In this document: positions 1-10,618 of the stretch, piece after piece
Numbering within the stretch: position 1 is the stretch's first letter
Layout: each line of letters starts with the position of its first letter
Assembly (NCBI GenBank): GCA_963848495.1
Contig: CAWKDV010000002.1
Location: 1,240,001 to 1,304,000 of the forward strand
Direction: 5' to 3'
DNA from: JAICJR01 sp963848495
GTDB taxonomy: Bacteria; Actinomycetota; Thermoleophilia; Solirubrobacterales; Thermoleophilaceae
Length of the DNA stretch: 64,000 nucleotides
Program-made: the position numbers and the translations under genes
The notes under the pieces: generated by a model
What the model was told of the DNA's origin: nothing
What the model saw: only the letters and a program-made list of their open reading frames with translations
Databases searched by the model: none

Positions 1-2
1 TA

Positions 3-893
3 TACGGGATCGGCGGTGAGGCGCGGCTGCCGGAGCGGGAGCTGGACCACCTCGACGGCTACGAGCAGTCGCGGCCCGTACGCGTTGGCAACGACGCCTA
101 CAAGCAGGACCAGCACGACGTCTGGGGCGCGTTCCTCGACTCGGTCTACATCCACGCGAAGTCGCGCGACTACCTGCCCGAGCAGCTCTGGCCGCTGCTG
201 GCGCGGCAGGTGGAGACGGCGATCGAGCACTGGCGCGAGCCGGACCGCGGCATCTGGGAGGTGCGCGGCGAGCCGAAGCACTTCACGTCGTCGAAGGTGT
301 TCTGCTGGGTGGCGGTGGAGCGCGGCGCGCGGCTCGCCCGCCTGCGCGAGGACGAGAAGACGGCCAAGCGCTGGAGCGACGCCGCGGATGAGATCCAGGC
401 CGACGTGCTCGCCAACGGACTCGACAAGCGCGGCGTGTTCACGCAGTACTACGGCACCGACGCGCTCGACGCATCGCTCCTGCTCCTCCCGCTGCTGCGC
501 TTCCTGCCGCCGAGAGACGAGCGCATACGCAACACGGTGCTGGCCATCGCGGACGAGCTGAGTGAGAACGGCTTCGTGCTGCGCTACCGCCCGGAGGAGA
601 CCGACGACGGCCTCGGCGGTCCCGAGGGGGCGTTCCTGATCTGCTCGTTCTGGCTCGTGTCGGCCCTGCTCGAGATCGGCGAGTACGTCCGCGGCCGCGA
701 TATGTGCGAGCGCCTACTCGCCCACGCGAGCGACCTCTACCTCTACGCCGAGGAGCTCGACCCGCGCACCGGCCGCCACCTGGGCAACTTCCCGCAGGCG
801 TTCACCCACCTCGCGCTGATCAACGCCGTGATGCACGTGGTCCGCGCGGAGGCCCAGGAGGACCCGTCCAAGTTCGAGCACCTGCGCATCTGA
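3..893 (+). CDS. GH15-family glycoside hydrolase (glucoamylase/trehalase type), C-terminal part
   Basis: The gene starts before the window; 296 codons are visible and end at TGA 891-893. The product matches the C-terminal half of the (alpha/alpha)6 barrel of GH15 enzymes, which hydrolyse alpha-glucosidic bonds of starch-derived oligosaccharides or trehalose. Visible family marks are GNDAYKQDQHDVWG near residue 29 of the visible part (family consensus G-N-A-x-x-Q-x-Q-x-D-x-Y-G), then PDRGIWEVRG, which carries the expected catalytic glutamate, and HFTSSKVFCWVA just after it. The C-terminal stretch GRHLGNFPQAFTHLALINA is typical of the last barrel helices. There is no signal peptide information because the N-terminus is missing. 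The family call is firm; the substrate cannot be told from this part. Confidence 0.88.
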   Translation, partial: YGIGGEARLPERELDHLDGYEQSRPVRVGNDAYKQDQHDVWGAFLDSVYIHAKSRDYLPEQLWPLLARQVETAIEHWREPDRGIWEVRGEPKHFTSSKVFCWVAVERGARLARLREDEKTAKRWSDAADEIQADVLANGLDKRGVFTQYYGTDALDASLLLLPLLRFLPPRDERIRNTVLAIADELSENGFVLRYRPEETDDGLGGPEGAFLICSFWLVSALLEIGEYVRGRDMCERLLAHASDLYLYAEELDPRTGRHLGNFPQAFTHLALINAVMHVVRAEAQEDPSKFEHLRI

Positions 894-941
894 GCCGCTA
901 AGTTTGATGGACTTCGAAGTGGGTACGAGTGAGGGCGCAGA

Positions 942-1628
942 ATGAACATCGAGAGCCTCGACCACATTGCACTCTGGGTCGCAGACCGCGACCGGCTGGC
1001 CGACTTCCTCACCACGCACGTCGGGATGCACGAGATCGAGCGCACCGACGCGTTCACGCTCGTCGGCGCCGACGCCCGGCGCGGCAAGCTCACGCTGTTC
1101 GCCGCCGAGGGTGAGCGCGAGCGCGGTCCGCTGGCGGAGGTGGGCATCGAGGTGACCGATCTCGACCGCGCGCTGTCCGCGCTGCCGAGGGGGCTCGAGC
1201 TCGAGCTGCGCGCCGACGGCAGCATGGCGTTCGACGCGCCGGAGGGTCTGGTGCTGGTCCTCGTCGAGGCGCCGACGGGGCACGACTACGACCTTCACCA
1301 CCTCACGCTGGAGGTGCCCGACCCGGCTTCGAGCTTCGTCGAGCTGAGCGCGCTCGGCTTCACGGCCTCGGACGGCAAGCTGTTCGCCGCCGGCAAGGAG
1401 ATCCGGCTCGAGGAGGGCGGCGACGGACACGAGCCCGAGCGGCCGCTGCTCAACCACATCGCCCTGCGCGTGGAATCGGCCGGCGATCACATCAGGGAGG
1501 CCGAGGACCGCGGCCTCGAGATCGCCGACGTGAAGGACGCGGAGAACACCTACGCGGTGTTCGTCTGGGGTCCCGACCGCATCAAGCTCGAGTACGTCGA
1601 GCACAAGGCCAGCTTCTCGCTCGTATAG
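942..1628 (+). CDS. VOC (glyoxalase/extradiol dioxygenase-like) superfamily protein
   Basis: A 228-residue protein made of two vicinal-oxygen-chelate modules. The first begins LDHIALWVADRDRLADFL and the second LNHIALRVES near residue 169, each showing the beta-strand with a histidine that usually supplies a metal ligand; a third strand, HDYDLHHLTLEV, lies near residue 108. VOC proteins bind a divalent metal and act as lyases, isomerases, dioxygenases or resistance proteins; the actual reaction cannot be read here. It starts at ATG 942, 48 bp after the glycosidase, and ends two bases before the FAD oxidoreductase, so these two are probably co-transcribed and may act on the same aromatic or keto substrate (inference). 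Confidence 0.8.
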   Translation: MNIESLDHIALWVADRDRLADFLTTHVGMHEIERTDAFTLVGADARRGKLTLFAAEGERERGPLAEVGIEVTDLDRALSALPRGLELELRADGSMAFDAPEGLVLVLVEAPTGHDYDLHHLTLEVPDPASSFVELSALGFTASDGKLFAAGKEIRLEEGGDGHEPERPLLNHIALRVESAGDHIREAEDRGLEIADVKDAENTYAVFVWGPDRIKLEYVEHKASFSLV

Positions 1629-1630
1629 CC

Positions 1631-2689
1631 ATGGCCGACCTGATCGTGGCCGGCGCTGGGATGGCCGGCCTGGCGGCGGCGGCCCGCGCCCGCGAGCTGG
1701 GCGCCTCGGTGACCGTGTACGAGAAGGGCGACCGGCCCGGCGGCTCGATGCTGCTCTCGAGCGGGGTGATCTGGCGCTACCGCGAGCTCGAGCGCTTCCG
1801 CGAGGAATGCCCCGGCGGCGATGTGGAGCTGCAGCGCCAGGTGCACGAGCGGCTCGACGACGCGCTCGACTGGCTCGAGTCCCTCGGCGCGCCGGTGACA
1901 GGTCGCGAGACGGGCAACCCGCTGACGACCGGGCGGCGCTTCCACACCGCCGGTCTCACCGAGGCGCTCAGCCGCCATGGCGGTGAGCTGCGCCTCGGCG
2001 AGCCGCTCGTGGAGCTTCCCTCGGGCGCCCCGCTCGTCCTGGCCACCGGCGGCTTCCAGGGCGACCGCGAGCTGGTGCGCGAGCACGTCACGCCGGAGGC
2101 CGAGCATCTGCTGCTGCGCGCCAACCGCTGGAGCAGCGGCGACGGGCTCCGCCTCGGCCTCGCGGCGGGCGCCGCGCTCAGCAACGGCATGGGCGAGTTC
2201 TACGGACGCAACATGCCGGCCCCGCCCGCGCGCGTGGGCGAGGCGGGCTTCGTGCCGCTGGCGCAGCTCTACGCCCGCTTCGCCACGGTGGAGAACGAGC
2301 GCGGCGAGCGCTTCGAGACGCGCACCTGGTCGGAGATCGACGTGGTGCAGTGGACCGCGCGGCAGCCACACGCCCGCGCCCGCTACATCGTGCGGAACGA
2401 GGCGCTGGGCGAGCGCGTTCGGGAGCGCACGGTGGGGGAGATGATCGAGCAGGCGCGGGCGGCGGGCGCCGTTGTCGGGCGCCGCGACGGCGCCACCGTC
2501 TTGGAGGTGGCGGCCGCGATCACCACCACGCTCGGCGGCCTCGAGATCGACGGCTCGGCGCGGGCGGCCGAGGGCGTGTTCGCCGCGGGCGCGGACGCCG
2601 GCGGCGTGTCCACGGGCGGCTACTCGAGCGGGCTGGCGGCGGCGCTCGTACAGGGACGGATCGCGGCGGAGGCTGCACTTGGCCACTGA
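1631..2689 (+). CDS. FAD-dependent oxidoreductase (fumarate reductase/KstD-like flavoprotein)
   Basis: A 352-residue flavoprotein. The N-terminus MADLIVAGAGMAGLAAAARA is a dinucleotide-binding GxGxxG Rossmann motif followed about 16 residues on by the acidic strand end VYEKGDRPGGS. The C-terminus GVFAAGADAGGVSTGGYSSG is the second FAD-contacting motif of the succinate dehydrogenase/fumarate reductase flavoprotein superfamily, which also includes 3-ketosteroid dehydrogenases. It is shorter than the usual 450-550 residues of that superfamily, so part of the capping domain is reduced. It lies two bases after the VOC gene and overlaps the next gene by 11 bp, so it belongs to an operon. The substrate is unknown. 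Confidence 0.82.
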   Translation: MADLIVAGAGMAGLAAAARARELGASVTVYEKGDRPGGSMLLSSGVIWRYRELERFREECPGGDVELQRQVHERLDDALDWLESLGAPVTGRETGNPLTTGRRFHTAGLTEALSRHGGELRLGEPLVELPSGAPLVLATGGFQGDRELVREHVTPEAEHLLLRANRWSSGDGLRLGLAAGAALSNGMGEFYGRNMPAPPARVGEAGFVPLAQLYARFATVENERGERFETRTWSEIDVVQWTARQPHARARYIVRNEALGERVRERTVGEMIEQARAAGAVVGRRDGATVLEVAAAITTTLGGLEIDGSARAAEGVFAAGADAGGVSTGGYSSGLAAALVQGRIAAEAALGH

Positions 2690-3749
2690 GACGTTCACGA
2701 TCGGCGTGGAGGAGGAGCTGCTGCTCGTCGAGCGGGACACCTACGCGCTCTCACACACGAGCTCGGAGCTGATCGAGGCGATGGGCGAGGACGAGCTCTG
2801 CGCGCGTCAGGACCTGTACGAGGCGCAGGTCGAGCTGTCGTCTCGGCCGCGCGGCCGCGCAGCCGAGACTGTGGCCGCGCTCCGCCGCATGCGCGGCGCG
2901 GTGCTGGAGGCCGGCTGGACGCCGATGGGCGCGGGCATCCACCCGGCGGCCGAGCTCGGCGACGTGCGCGTCGTGAAGAAGGAGCGCTACACGCGGGCGG
3001 CCGCCTACCTCGGCGGCGTGGTGAGGCGAACGCCCGACTGCGCGCTGCACGTGCACGTGGGCATGCCGGACCCGGACACCGCCGTGCGCGCCGCGAACGG
3101 CCTGCGCGAGCGCCTGCCCGTGCTGCACGCGCTGGCAGCCAACTCGCCCTTCTGGGACGGGCAGGACGCCCACCTGGCCAGCGCCCGCTTCGTGCTCCGC
3201 CGCGGCTTCCCGCGCGTGGAGGTGCCGCGCGCCTACCGGGACTTCGAGGACTTCGAGGCGTCGATCGCCTCCACGCTCGCCGCCGCCGGCGCGGACGACT
3301 ACACGTCGCTCTGGTGGGACGTCCGCCCGCATCCGAAGCTCGGCACAGTGGAGGTGCGCGTGATGGACGCGCAGTCGTCGCTGCGCGCTGTGACGGGCCT
3401 GGCGGCGCTGGTTCACGGCCTCGCCATCCACGAGGCGCTGAGCCCTCGGCGGGAGTGGCCGGAGCGCGAGCCGATCGAGGAGGCGCTGTTCGCGGCCACG
3501 AGCCACGGCCTCGATGCGCGCCTGCTCGGCGACGGCGGCCTGCGCCCCGCGCCGGAGCTGGCGCGGGAGGCGGTGGAGCTGGCCAAGCATCACCTGTCCG
3601 ACGCCGGGCTCGGCAGTGACGAGCTCGACGAGGTCGAGCGCATCCTCACGGACGGCGGCGGCGCCGACCGTCAGCGCAGGGCGTTCAAATCCGGCGGAAT
3701 GCGCCAGGTGCAGGCGTTTCTCGTCGCTGAAACTGGCGCAGTGGAATGA
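2679..3749 (+). CDS. YbdK-type carboxylate-amine ligase (glutamate-cysteine ligase GCS2 family)
   Basis: A 356-residue ATP-dependent carboxylate-amine ligase. The N-terminus TFTIGVEEELLLV is the family signature with the metal-binding glutamates; DCALHVHVGMPD, SLWWDVRPHPKLGTVEVRVMD and the C-terminal RQRRAF follow in family order. YbdK proteins form gamma-glutamyl-type amide bonds and have weak glutamate-cysteine ligase activity; actinobacterial relatives are annotated the same way. I place the start at TTG 2679, which overlaps the FAD oxidoreductase stop by 11 bp, because homology begins immediately after it; the open frame runs further upstream but that part is out-of-frame sequence of the previous gene. 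Confidence 0.87.
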   Translation: MATETFTIGVEEELLLVERDTYALSHTSSELIEAMGEDELCARQDLYEAQVELSSRPRGRAAETVAALRRMRGAVLEAGWTPMGAGIHPAAELGDVRVVKKERYTRAAAYLGGVVRRTPDCALHVHVGMPDPDTAVRAANGLRERLPVLHALAANSPFWDGQDAHLASARFVLRRGFPRVEVPRAYRDFEDFEASIASTLAAAGADDYTSLWWDVRPHPKLGTVEVRVMDAQSSLRAVTGLAALVHGLAIHEALSPRREWPEREPIEEALFAATSHGLDARLLGDGGLRPAPELAREAVELAKHHLSDAGLGSDELDEVERILTDGGGADRQRRAFKSGGMRQVQAFLVAETGAVE

Positions 3750-3760
3750 GTTAAATGGCG

Positions 3761-3789
3761 TTGACCGGTCCCGAGGGCGGACCTACGAT
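3761..3789 (+). promoter_or_regulatory. Sigma70-type promoter of the 519-residue membrane protein gene
   Basis: TTGACC at 3761-3766 and TACGAT at 3784-3789 are separated by exactly 17 bp, a near-consensus housekeeping promoter. It is followed by a purine-rich ribosome site (AAGGAGG) ending about 8 bp before ATG 3829. It is the best-formed promoter I found in the window. Confidence 0.7.
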
Positions 3790-5329
3790 CGATCTCGGAC
3801 TCGATAGCTGCCCGAAGGAGGCCTGCAAATGGCCGAAATATTGCCCGGTCCCTTCCCGAAGTTCGCCGGCCCCGCCCCCGCGACGAACGGCGCTTCTCCC
3901 GCACCGCAGGAGGTGATCGACGCCCACACCGCGGGCGACGGTTCCGTGAGCCGGGCGTTCACGATCGGCTGGCGGCTGGCCGAGCTCCACCGCTGCGCCT
4001 CCTTGACCGACCGGCGGCAGCGTGCCGCGAGCTTGCCGGGGCTCGACGGCCTGTCGCCGCGCGACCGCGCGAAGCTGCGGATCGACGAGCTGGCGGCGAC
4101 GCTGCACAAGCTGCTTGCCTACTTCCACTCCTCGGGAGTCGAGCCGCCGGGCGTGACCCGCGTGCGCCAGGCGGCGGTGTCCGGCTCGCTCCGCGATCTT
4201 CGCGACGGAATCGCCGAGGCGCACGTGGAGATCGTCTGCGCGCTGACGGCCGCCGACGCGCGGCTCGGCAAGGCCTACCGCCTCGGGCGTGCGTTGTACG
4301 AGACCTGTTTCACCCCGGAGGACGAGGCCTCGTTCGACCGCGCGTTCGGGCCGCGCCTCGTGGCGGTGAAGGACTGGCTCTCCGACCTCAGCTCCACCTT
4401 CCCGCAGCACTCGAGCCGCTCGGTGGTGATTTCGCTGCGCACCTGGGAGGCCTGGGCGGCCGCACCGACCATCGACGGTAAGCCACTGAACTGGTCGAAG
4501 CACGGCGCATCCGTGCGCGACTCGCTCCGCCAGCAAGGCAGGCGCTGGCGCGCCCTCCTGTCGGGCGACAAGGAGGGGCGCGACATGCTCGAGACGGGCG
4601 ACTACGTGCGCGCCGCTCAGCAGATGGTCGGCCAGGCCACCGGCACCACCTACCGCTTCATCGCCCGGCTGAAGCTGCCGCTCGGCGTGATCACGGCGAT
4701 GATCATCGGCGGGGTGATCCTGGTGGTGTTCGGCCCCACGGAGAAGCTCGTGAAGCTCGGTGCGGCCCTGACTACGATCGGCGGCCTGGGCGGCCTCGGC
4801 GCCGGGCTGCGAGCCCGGCTCGGCCGCGCGGCGCAGCAGCTCGAAGCCGGCCTCTGGGGCGCCGAGCTCGACCTCGCGGTGGCCGAGGCAATCACGTTCG
4901 GCCCACCTGGCTGGCGCGCGCGAGTGTCTGACCACCGGGTGCACCCCGCCGGCGACCTCGCGAAGGCGGGCATCAACATCGAGACGCTGGAGCACTTCCG
5001 GAACGCTGCGAACTGCGGCTGGCACACCTGGAGGAAGCGCCGGCGTGAGCTGCTCAAGCTGCTTGCGCCTGACGTGGAGCTCATCCTCCCGGACTGTCGG
5101 CAGAAAGGTCACGACCAGGTCGCCAAGTGGCTGGCGGAGTCTGGGCAACGCAAACGCATCGCTACGCCTCCGGAGTCGGTGCTCGCCGGCCGCGAGCCCG
5201 GGTGCCTGGTGACTTGTCTCGAGCACGGCCCGGCGGACGTTTGGCGCGTCCGAGAAGGGCTCATCAAGAGCTGGACGCCGTTCGAGAGTCCTGAGGCCGC
5301 CCGCGCGAGGGCAGGGCTGACTCCTCGCC

Positions 5330-6242
<913 letters not shown>

Positions 6243-6243
<1 letters not shown>

Positions 6244-7250
6244 CAGGTGGTGACCGCCTCGCCCGCGCGCGAGGCCTGCGGGGCCGCGCCCATCACGGGC
6301 GCGGGCACGCGGAAGAGCTGGATCGTGACCCAGGTCATCGTGCCCCAGAGGATGCTGGCCACGGTGAGGTGGGCGGCGATCAGCGCCTCGTAGTGGCCCA
6401 GCACGACGTTCAGCACCCCGAGGGCGAACTGGATCGCCAGCAGGCCGCCGAGGGCCAGCGCGAGCTGCCGCATCTGCGGGCTCGGCTTCCTGCGCAGGAT
6501 CATCACGATCACCGCGCCCACCGCGAGCACCGTGAGGTAGACGGCCAGGCGGTGCGCGAGCTGGATGTTCACCAGGCGTGTGTCGCCGAACGGCAGCAGC
6601 CCGGCGTGGGCGCAGCCGGGGAACTCCTTGCCGCAGGCCTCATGGGCCCCGAGCCCGGTGCTGCCGGCACGGCCGAAGTGCTCGGTGCCCGCCATGTACC
6701 CGCCGGCCTCGATGGCGACGAACAGGATCGCCTGCGACACCACGGTGAGCACGCGGAAGCCGGGCCCGCCGTCCACCGGCGCGCCGCCGGCGACGCCCGG
6801 GCTGGACGCGCGCGCTATGTAGATGGTGATGGCGAACAGCAGCATCGCCAGGCCGAGGTGCGCCGTGACGAGGCCCTCGTTGAGGTTCTGGTCGACGGTG
6901 GCGGCTCCGAGCAGCGCCTGGGCGATCACGAGCACCGAGGCCGCGGTGGCCGCCATCACGATCGTGCGGTAGCCGCGGTAGCGGCGCCAGGCCAGCACGG
7001 CCAGCGACGCCATCAGCACGACCACCACAGCGGCAGTGATGCGGTGGCAGTACTCGATCACCGCGTGCAGGCTCACGCCGGGCACGACGTCGCCGCGGCA
7101 GAGCGGCCAGCCGTGCACGCCGCTGTGCGCCTTGCCGCAGCCGAGGCCGGAGTCGGACACGCGCACGATCCCGCCGAGCACGATCAGCAGGAAGGTGAAC
7201 GCGACGGTCGCGCGCGCCAGCAGCCGGTAGCCGTGCGACGGCGCCGTCAT
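6243..7250 (-). CDS. ctaA: Heme A synthase (CtaA/COX15)
   Basis: A 335-residue polytopic membrane protein that oxidises heme O to heme A. The first helix LLARATVAFTFLLIVLGGIVRVS is followed by SGLGCGKAH and GWPLCRGDVVP, the extracytoplasmic loop with the cysteine pair typical of actinobacterial and Bacillus CtaA, and by EYCHRITAAVVV with a heme-binding histidine. Further heme-ligand-like histidines occur in GLVTAHLGLAML, NIQLAHRLAVY and LIAAHLTVASI. It sits between ctaD (4 bp overlap) and ctaB (1 bp overlap), so the four cta genes form one minus-strand operon in the order ctaC-ctaD-ctaA-ctaB. Confidence 0.93.
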
Positions 7251-8974
7251 GTGCCCGGCGCGACCGGTTGCGAGACGCTGCCGACCACCTGGCCGGCACC
7301 CGCGCCCACCTCGCGCCGGATGTCCTTCATCGGCTCGGCGCTGCGCACCCGCGGCAGCACGTCGAAGTTGTTCTCAGGGGGCGGCGACTGCACGAACCAC
7401 TCGAGGGTATTTGCGCTCCACGGGTCGTTGCCCGCCTTCTTGCCCACCTTCAGGCTGCGCACCACGTTGAGGACCGTGAGCAGGACGCCGACCGCGAGGA
7501 TGAACGAGCCGACGGTGGAGATCATGTTCTCCACGCCCCAGTGATTGCGCGCGTCGTAGGTGTAGATGCGCCGCGGCATGCCCAGCAGGCCGAGCGAGTG
7601 CTGGACCAGGAAGGTGGTGTTGAAGCCGATGAACATCAGCCAGAACGACCACTTGGCGAGCTTCTCGCCGAGCATCTTGCCGGACATCTTCGGGAACCAG
7701 TAGTAGAGCCCGGCGAAGATCCCGAACACCGAGCCGCCGAACAGCACGTAGTGCAGGTGGGCGACGACGAAGTAGGTGTCGGTGAGCTGCCAGTCCACCG
7801 GGAAGACGGCCAGCATCACGCCCGAGATGCCGCCGATGACGAACAGGCCGATGAAGCCGACCGCGAACAGCATGGGCGGCTTGAACACCAGCGTGCCGTT
7901 CCACATCGTGGCGATCCAGTTGAAGATCTTGATGCCGGTCGGCACCGCGATCGCGAACGAGGAGAGCATGAAGAAGGCCAGCACCACGACCGGGGTGGGC
8001 GTGGCGAACATGTGGTGGGCCCAGACCAGCATCCCGAGGAAGGCGATGGCCGCGGTGGACGCCGCGATCGCCTTGTAGCCGAAGATCGGCTTGCGCGAGA
8101 AGACCGGGATGATCTCGGAGATCATCCCGAAGGCGGGCAGGATCATCACGTAGACCTCGGGGTGCCCGAAGAACCAGAACAGGTGCTGCCAGAGCAGCGG
8201 GTCACCGCCCTGCGCGACGTCGAAGAAGCCGGTGCCGAAGTGCCGGTCGGTGAGCAGCATCGTCACCGCTGCGGCCACCGACGGGAGCGCCAGCACGAGC
8301 AGGTAGCTGTAGACCAGGATCGTCCACACGAACAGCGGCATGCGCGACCAGCTCATGCCGCGCGCCCGCATGTTGTGGATCGTGGCGATGAAGTTGATCG
8401 CGCCGAGGATCGAGGAGAGGCCGGTGAGGTGGATCAGGAAGATCCAGGCGTCGACGCCGTTGCCGGGGGAGAACGCGTTCTCGGTGAGCGGCGCGTAGAA
8501 GGTCCAGCCCTGGTTCGGCGGCTGGAAGAAGACCGAGACGTAGAAGACGATCCCGCCGAAGAACAGGAGCCAGAACGAGAGCGCGTTGAGCCGCGGGAAG
8601 GCCATGTCCCGCGCGCCGATCATCAGCGGGACCATGTAGTTGCCGAAGCCCGCCAGGATCGGCACGACGAACAGGAAGATCATCGTCGTGCCGTGGATCG
8701 TCACGAGCGCGTTGTAGGTGGGCGGCGTGATCAGCGTGTTGTCCGCCACCGACAGCTGGAGGCGCATCATCAGCGCCTCGACGCCGCCCAGCATGAAGAA
8801 GACGAACGTCGAGTAGATGTAGAGCAGCCCGATCCGCTTGTGGTCCGTTGTGCTCAGCCAGGAGAGCCAGCCGCGAGGCTGGTCGCGCAGCCCCTCGGTC
8901 GTGATCTCGGGGCGCGGCCCGACCAGCTTCGCCGGTGCGAGCGGTGGGTTGGCTGCGTACTCCGGTGTCGCCAT
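7247..8974 (-). CDS. ctaD: Cytochrome c oxidase subunit I (aa3 type)
   Basis: A 575-residue heme-copper oxidase catalytic subunit that reduces oxygen to water and pumps protons. Visible ligands are the histidine in TTIHGTTMIFLF (heme a), WFFGHPEVYVMILP (CuB histidine and the cross-linked tyrosine), WAHHMFATPT (CuB histidine pair) and YFVVAHLHYVLFGG (heme a3 and heme a histidines). Twelve or more hydrophobic segments are present and the length is normal. Its ATG directly abuts the ctaC stop and its stop overlaps the ctaA start by 4 bp. Subunit III (ctaE) and the bc1 genes are not in the window. Confidence 0.97.
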   Translation of the reverse strand: MATPEYAANPPLAPAKLVGPRPEITTEGLRDQPRGWLSWLSTTDHKRIGLLYIYSTFVFFMLGGVEALMMRLQLSVADNTLITPPTYNALVTIHGTTMIFLFVVPILAGFGNYMVPLMIGARDMAFPRLNALSFWLLFFGGIVFYVSVFFQPPNQGWTFYAPLTENAFSPGNGVDAWIFLIHLTGLSSILGAINFIATIHNMRARGMSWSRMPLFVWTILVYSYLLVLALPSVAAAVTMLLTDRHFGTGFFDVAQGGDPLLWQHLFWFFGHPEVYVMILPAFGMISEIIPVFSRKPIFGYKAIAASTAAIAFLGMLVWAHHMFATPTPVVVLAFFMLSSFAIAVPTGIKIFNWIATMWNGTLVFKPPMLFAVGFIGLFVIGGISGVMLAVFPVDWQLTDTYFVVAHLHYVLFGGSVFGIFAGLYYWFPKMSGKMLGEKLAKWSFWLMFIGFNTTFLVQHSLGLLGMPRRIYTYDARNHWGVENMISTVGSFILAVGVLLTVLNVVRSLKVGKKAGNDPWSANTLEWFVQSPPPENNFDVLPRVRSAEPMKDIRREVGAGAGQVVGSVSQPVAPGT

Positions 8975-9868
8975 CTAGAGCCCCTGTCCTGCCTTTCTCT
9001 GCGCCGCCAGGTCCCTCTGCGCCTGCAGGATGTTGTTGCGCTGCTGCTGCAGCCAGGCCTGGTACTGGTCCGGCGGCACGGCGTCGACCACGGCACGCAT
9101 GTCGGCGTGGTTGTTCCCGCACAACTCCGCGCACTGGCCGTGGTAGATGCCCGGTTTGTCGACCTTGAACCAGGTGTAGTTGTTGTGGCCCGGGATGGCG
9201 TCCGCCTTGCCGCCGAGCTGGGGGATCCACCAGGAGTGGGCGACGTCGGCCGAGTTGATCTGGAGGACCACGGTCGTGTTGGTGGGCACGACCATCGCGT
9301 AGTAGGCGTATACGGGCCGGCCCTCGGTGAGGCGCGGCGCGGTGATGTAGTCGAAGCGCCAGATGTACTGCTGGCCGACCACGTTGATGTGGAGCGCCTT
9401 GCCGTTCGGCGGCTGAGGCCGCTCCAGCGAGGCGAACTCGACTCCGGCGAGCTGCTGGAAGCCGTCCGGGCCCGAGTCCGGCGGGTTCTTGATCTTCGGC
9501 AGGAACACGAACGTGACCGCGGCGATGGCGGCGACGATGGTGGCCGCGCCGATCGTCCAGCCCACCTCGAGCGGGGTGTTGCCGTGGACGAGCGCCGGCT
9601 CGCGGCCGTCGCCGCGGCGGCGACGGAAGCGGATGATCGCGGTGATCAGGAGCCCCTCGACCAGCAGGAAGATCACCCCGCCGATCACCAGGACGATCGT
9701 GTAGAGCGTTGCGATGTCGTCGGCGTTGCGCGAGCCGCCCTTGTGCTCGGGGATGATGCCGCTCGCCATGGCGGCGGGCGCGACAGCGAGCAGGAGCATG
9801 AGGGCTCCCGCCAGTCCCAACACGAATGCGCGACGACGGTAGGGGAGGGGCAAGGCGGGCGCAATCAT
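8975..9868 (-). CDS. ctaC: Cytochrome c oxidase subunit II
   Basis: A 297-residue subunit that accepts electrons from cytochrome c through the CuA centre. It has an N-terminal signal or anchor (RRRAFVLGLAGALMLLLAV), two further transmembrane helices (residues about 50-75 and 95-115) and a periplasmic cupredoxin domain. The CuA motif is CAELCGNNHADM (C-x3-C-x3-H-x2-M), preceded by VAHSWWIPQLGGK with the other histidine ligand, and QQYIWRFDY carries the aromatic electron-entry residues. It is the first gene of the cta operon; its upstream spacer holds a heptad repeat array. Confidence 0.96.
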   Translation of the reverse strand: MIAPALPLPYRRRAFVLGLAGALMLLLAVAPAAMASGIIPEHKGGSRNADDIATLYTIVLVIGGVIFLLVEGLLITAIIRFRRRRGDGREPALVHGNTPLEVGWTIGAATIVAAIAAVTFVFLPKIKNPPDSGPDGFQQLAGVEFASLERPQPPNGKALHINVVGQQYIWRFDYITAPRLTEGRPVYAYYAMVVPTNTTVVLQINSADVAHSWWIPQLGGKADAIPGHNNYTWFKVDKPGIYHGQCAELCGNNHADMRAVVDAVPPDQYQAWLQQQRNNILQAQRDLAAQRKAGQGL

Positions 9869-9921
9869 AACGACGCGTCCCTGCCGGAAAGTCGCCCCCC
9901 AATTAGTGGCAATTGCTGCTT

Positions 9922-9949
9922 CAGATCGCAGATCGCAGATCGCGGATCA
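9922..9949. repeat. Heptad tandem array, locus 1 (CAGATCG units)
   Basis: Three perfect CAGATCG copies (9922-9942) are followed by one degenerate copy, CGGATCA (9943-9949). The last copy contains, on the minus strand, the TGA stop codon of the 9947-10618 gene. The array lies between that stop and the ctaC start. Confidence 0.85.
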
Positions 9950-10618
9950 CAGGATCTGCTCCATGCCCGTTATTTCTCCGCTCCAGTACGTGAACGGGCC
10001 GTCTGGTAGGTCCCAGCGGACCTCCGCCTTGGTGGGGATGTTCAGTCCGCCCATTGGCTTGTAGGCCTCGAAGGTGCCGCTCCAGGGAGTCGGGCGCCCG
10101 CCGTCCTCGAGGCGAGGCCTGATCGCGCTGGCTTCGGCGATCGCGTCGCCGTCGATCTCGAGCCGCACGGCCACCCGGGCGTCGCCGGCCTGGGTGGCGG
10201 CCTCGACCGCGCGGTCGTCCAGCTCGCGCAGCTCGACCTCCTCGTTCGCCAGGAACGCGTGCGGCACCCAGGGCAGCTCCGCCAGGTAGCGCAGCGCCTG
10301 GCCGGCCGCCACCGACGGGCCGCTGTCGCGCGTCAGCGGGATCGCGCCGAACAGCCGTGCCTCGAGCGACCCGCCGCGGCGGCTGTAGCGGTCCACGACG
10401 CGCAGCGGGAAGACGCCCGCGATGGCGAAGCGCGCCCGCCAGCGGAAGGCCACGTGCAGCACCACGTACTCCTGCACCGCGGTGAAGCGCTTCGGCCGGG
10501 CGCCCGGCTTGAGCCACATCTGCCCGCGCTGGCGGATGCGGATGCCGCGCGGGGGATCGCCATCCGGAAGCGCCCGCCCGAGGTAGCCGAGCAGCGCCTC
10601 GGGCAAGTCACCAGTCAC
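9947..10618 (-). CDS. Conserved hypothetical protein (DUF6544/DUF6920-like)
   Basis: A 223-residue soluble protein. The N-terminal half has RQRGQMWLKPGARPKRFTA, VLHVAFRWRARFAIAG and SLEARLFGAIPL, and the C-terminal half has TPWSGTFEAYKPMGG and IPTKAEVRWDL. This arrangement matches, from memory, the actinobacterial proteins filed under DUF6544/DUF6920, whose function is unknown. The start is ambiguous: GTG 10618 lies inside a (GTCACCA)n heptad array, and TTG 10606 just after it is an alternative. The stop also lies in a heptad array, so both ends of this gene touch repeats. Confidence 0.68.
   Translation of the reverse strand: MTGDLPEALLGYLGRALPDGDPPRGIRIRQRGQMWLKPGARPKRFTAVQEYVVLHVAFRWRARFAIAGVFPLRVVDRYSRRGGSLEARLFGAIPLTRDSGPSVAAGQALRYLAELPWVPHAFLANEEVELRELDDRAVEAATQAGDARVAVRLEIDGDAIAEASAIRPRLEDGGRPTPWSGTFEAYKPMGGLNIPTKAEVRWDLPDGPFTYWSGEITGMEQIL

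Noticed and set aside
4692..5080. Minus-strand frame (MSSTSGASSLSSSRRRFLQV) opposite the unknown membrane protein
   Set aside because: Ser/Arg-rich shadow without a ribosome site or homology.
7268..10009. Plus-strand open frame of 913 codons across ctaD and ctaC
   Set aside because: It is entirely antisense to two unmistakable oxidase genes and its translation is compositionally biased (Arg, His, Glu, Asp) without motifs.
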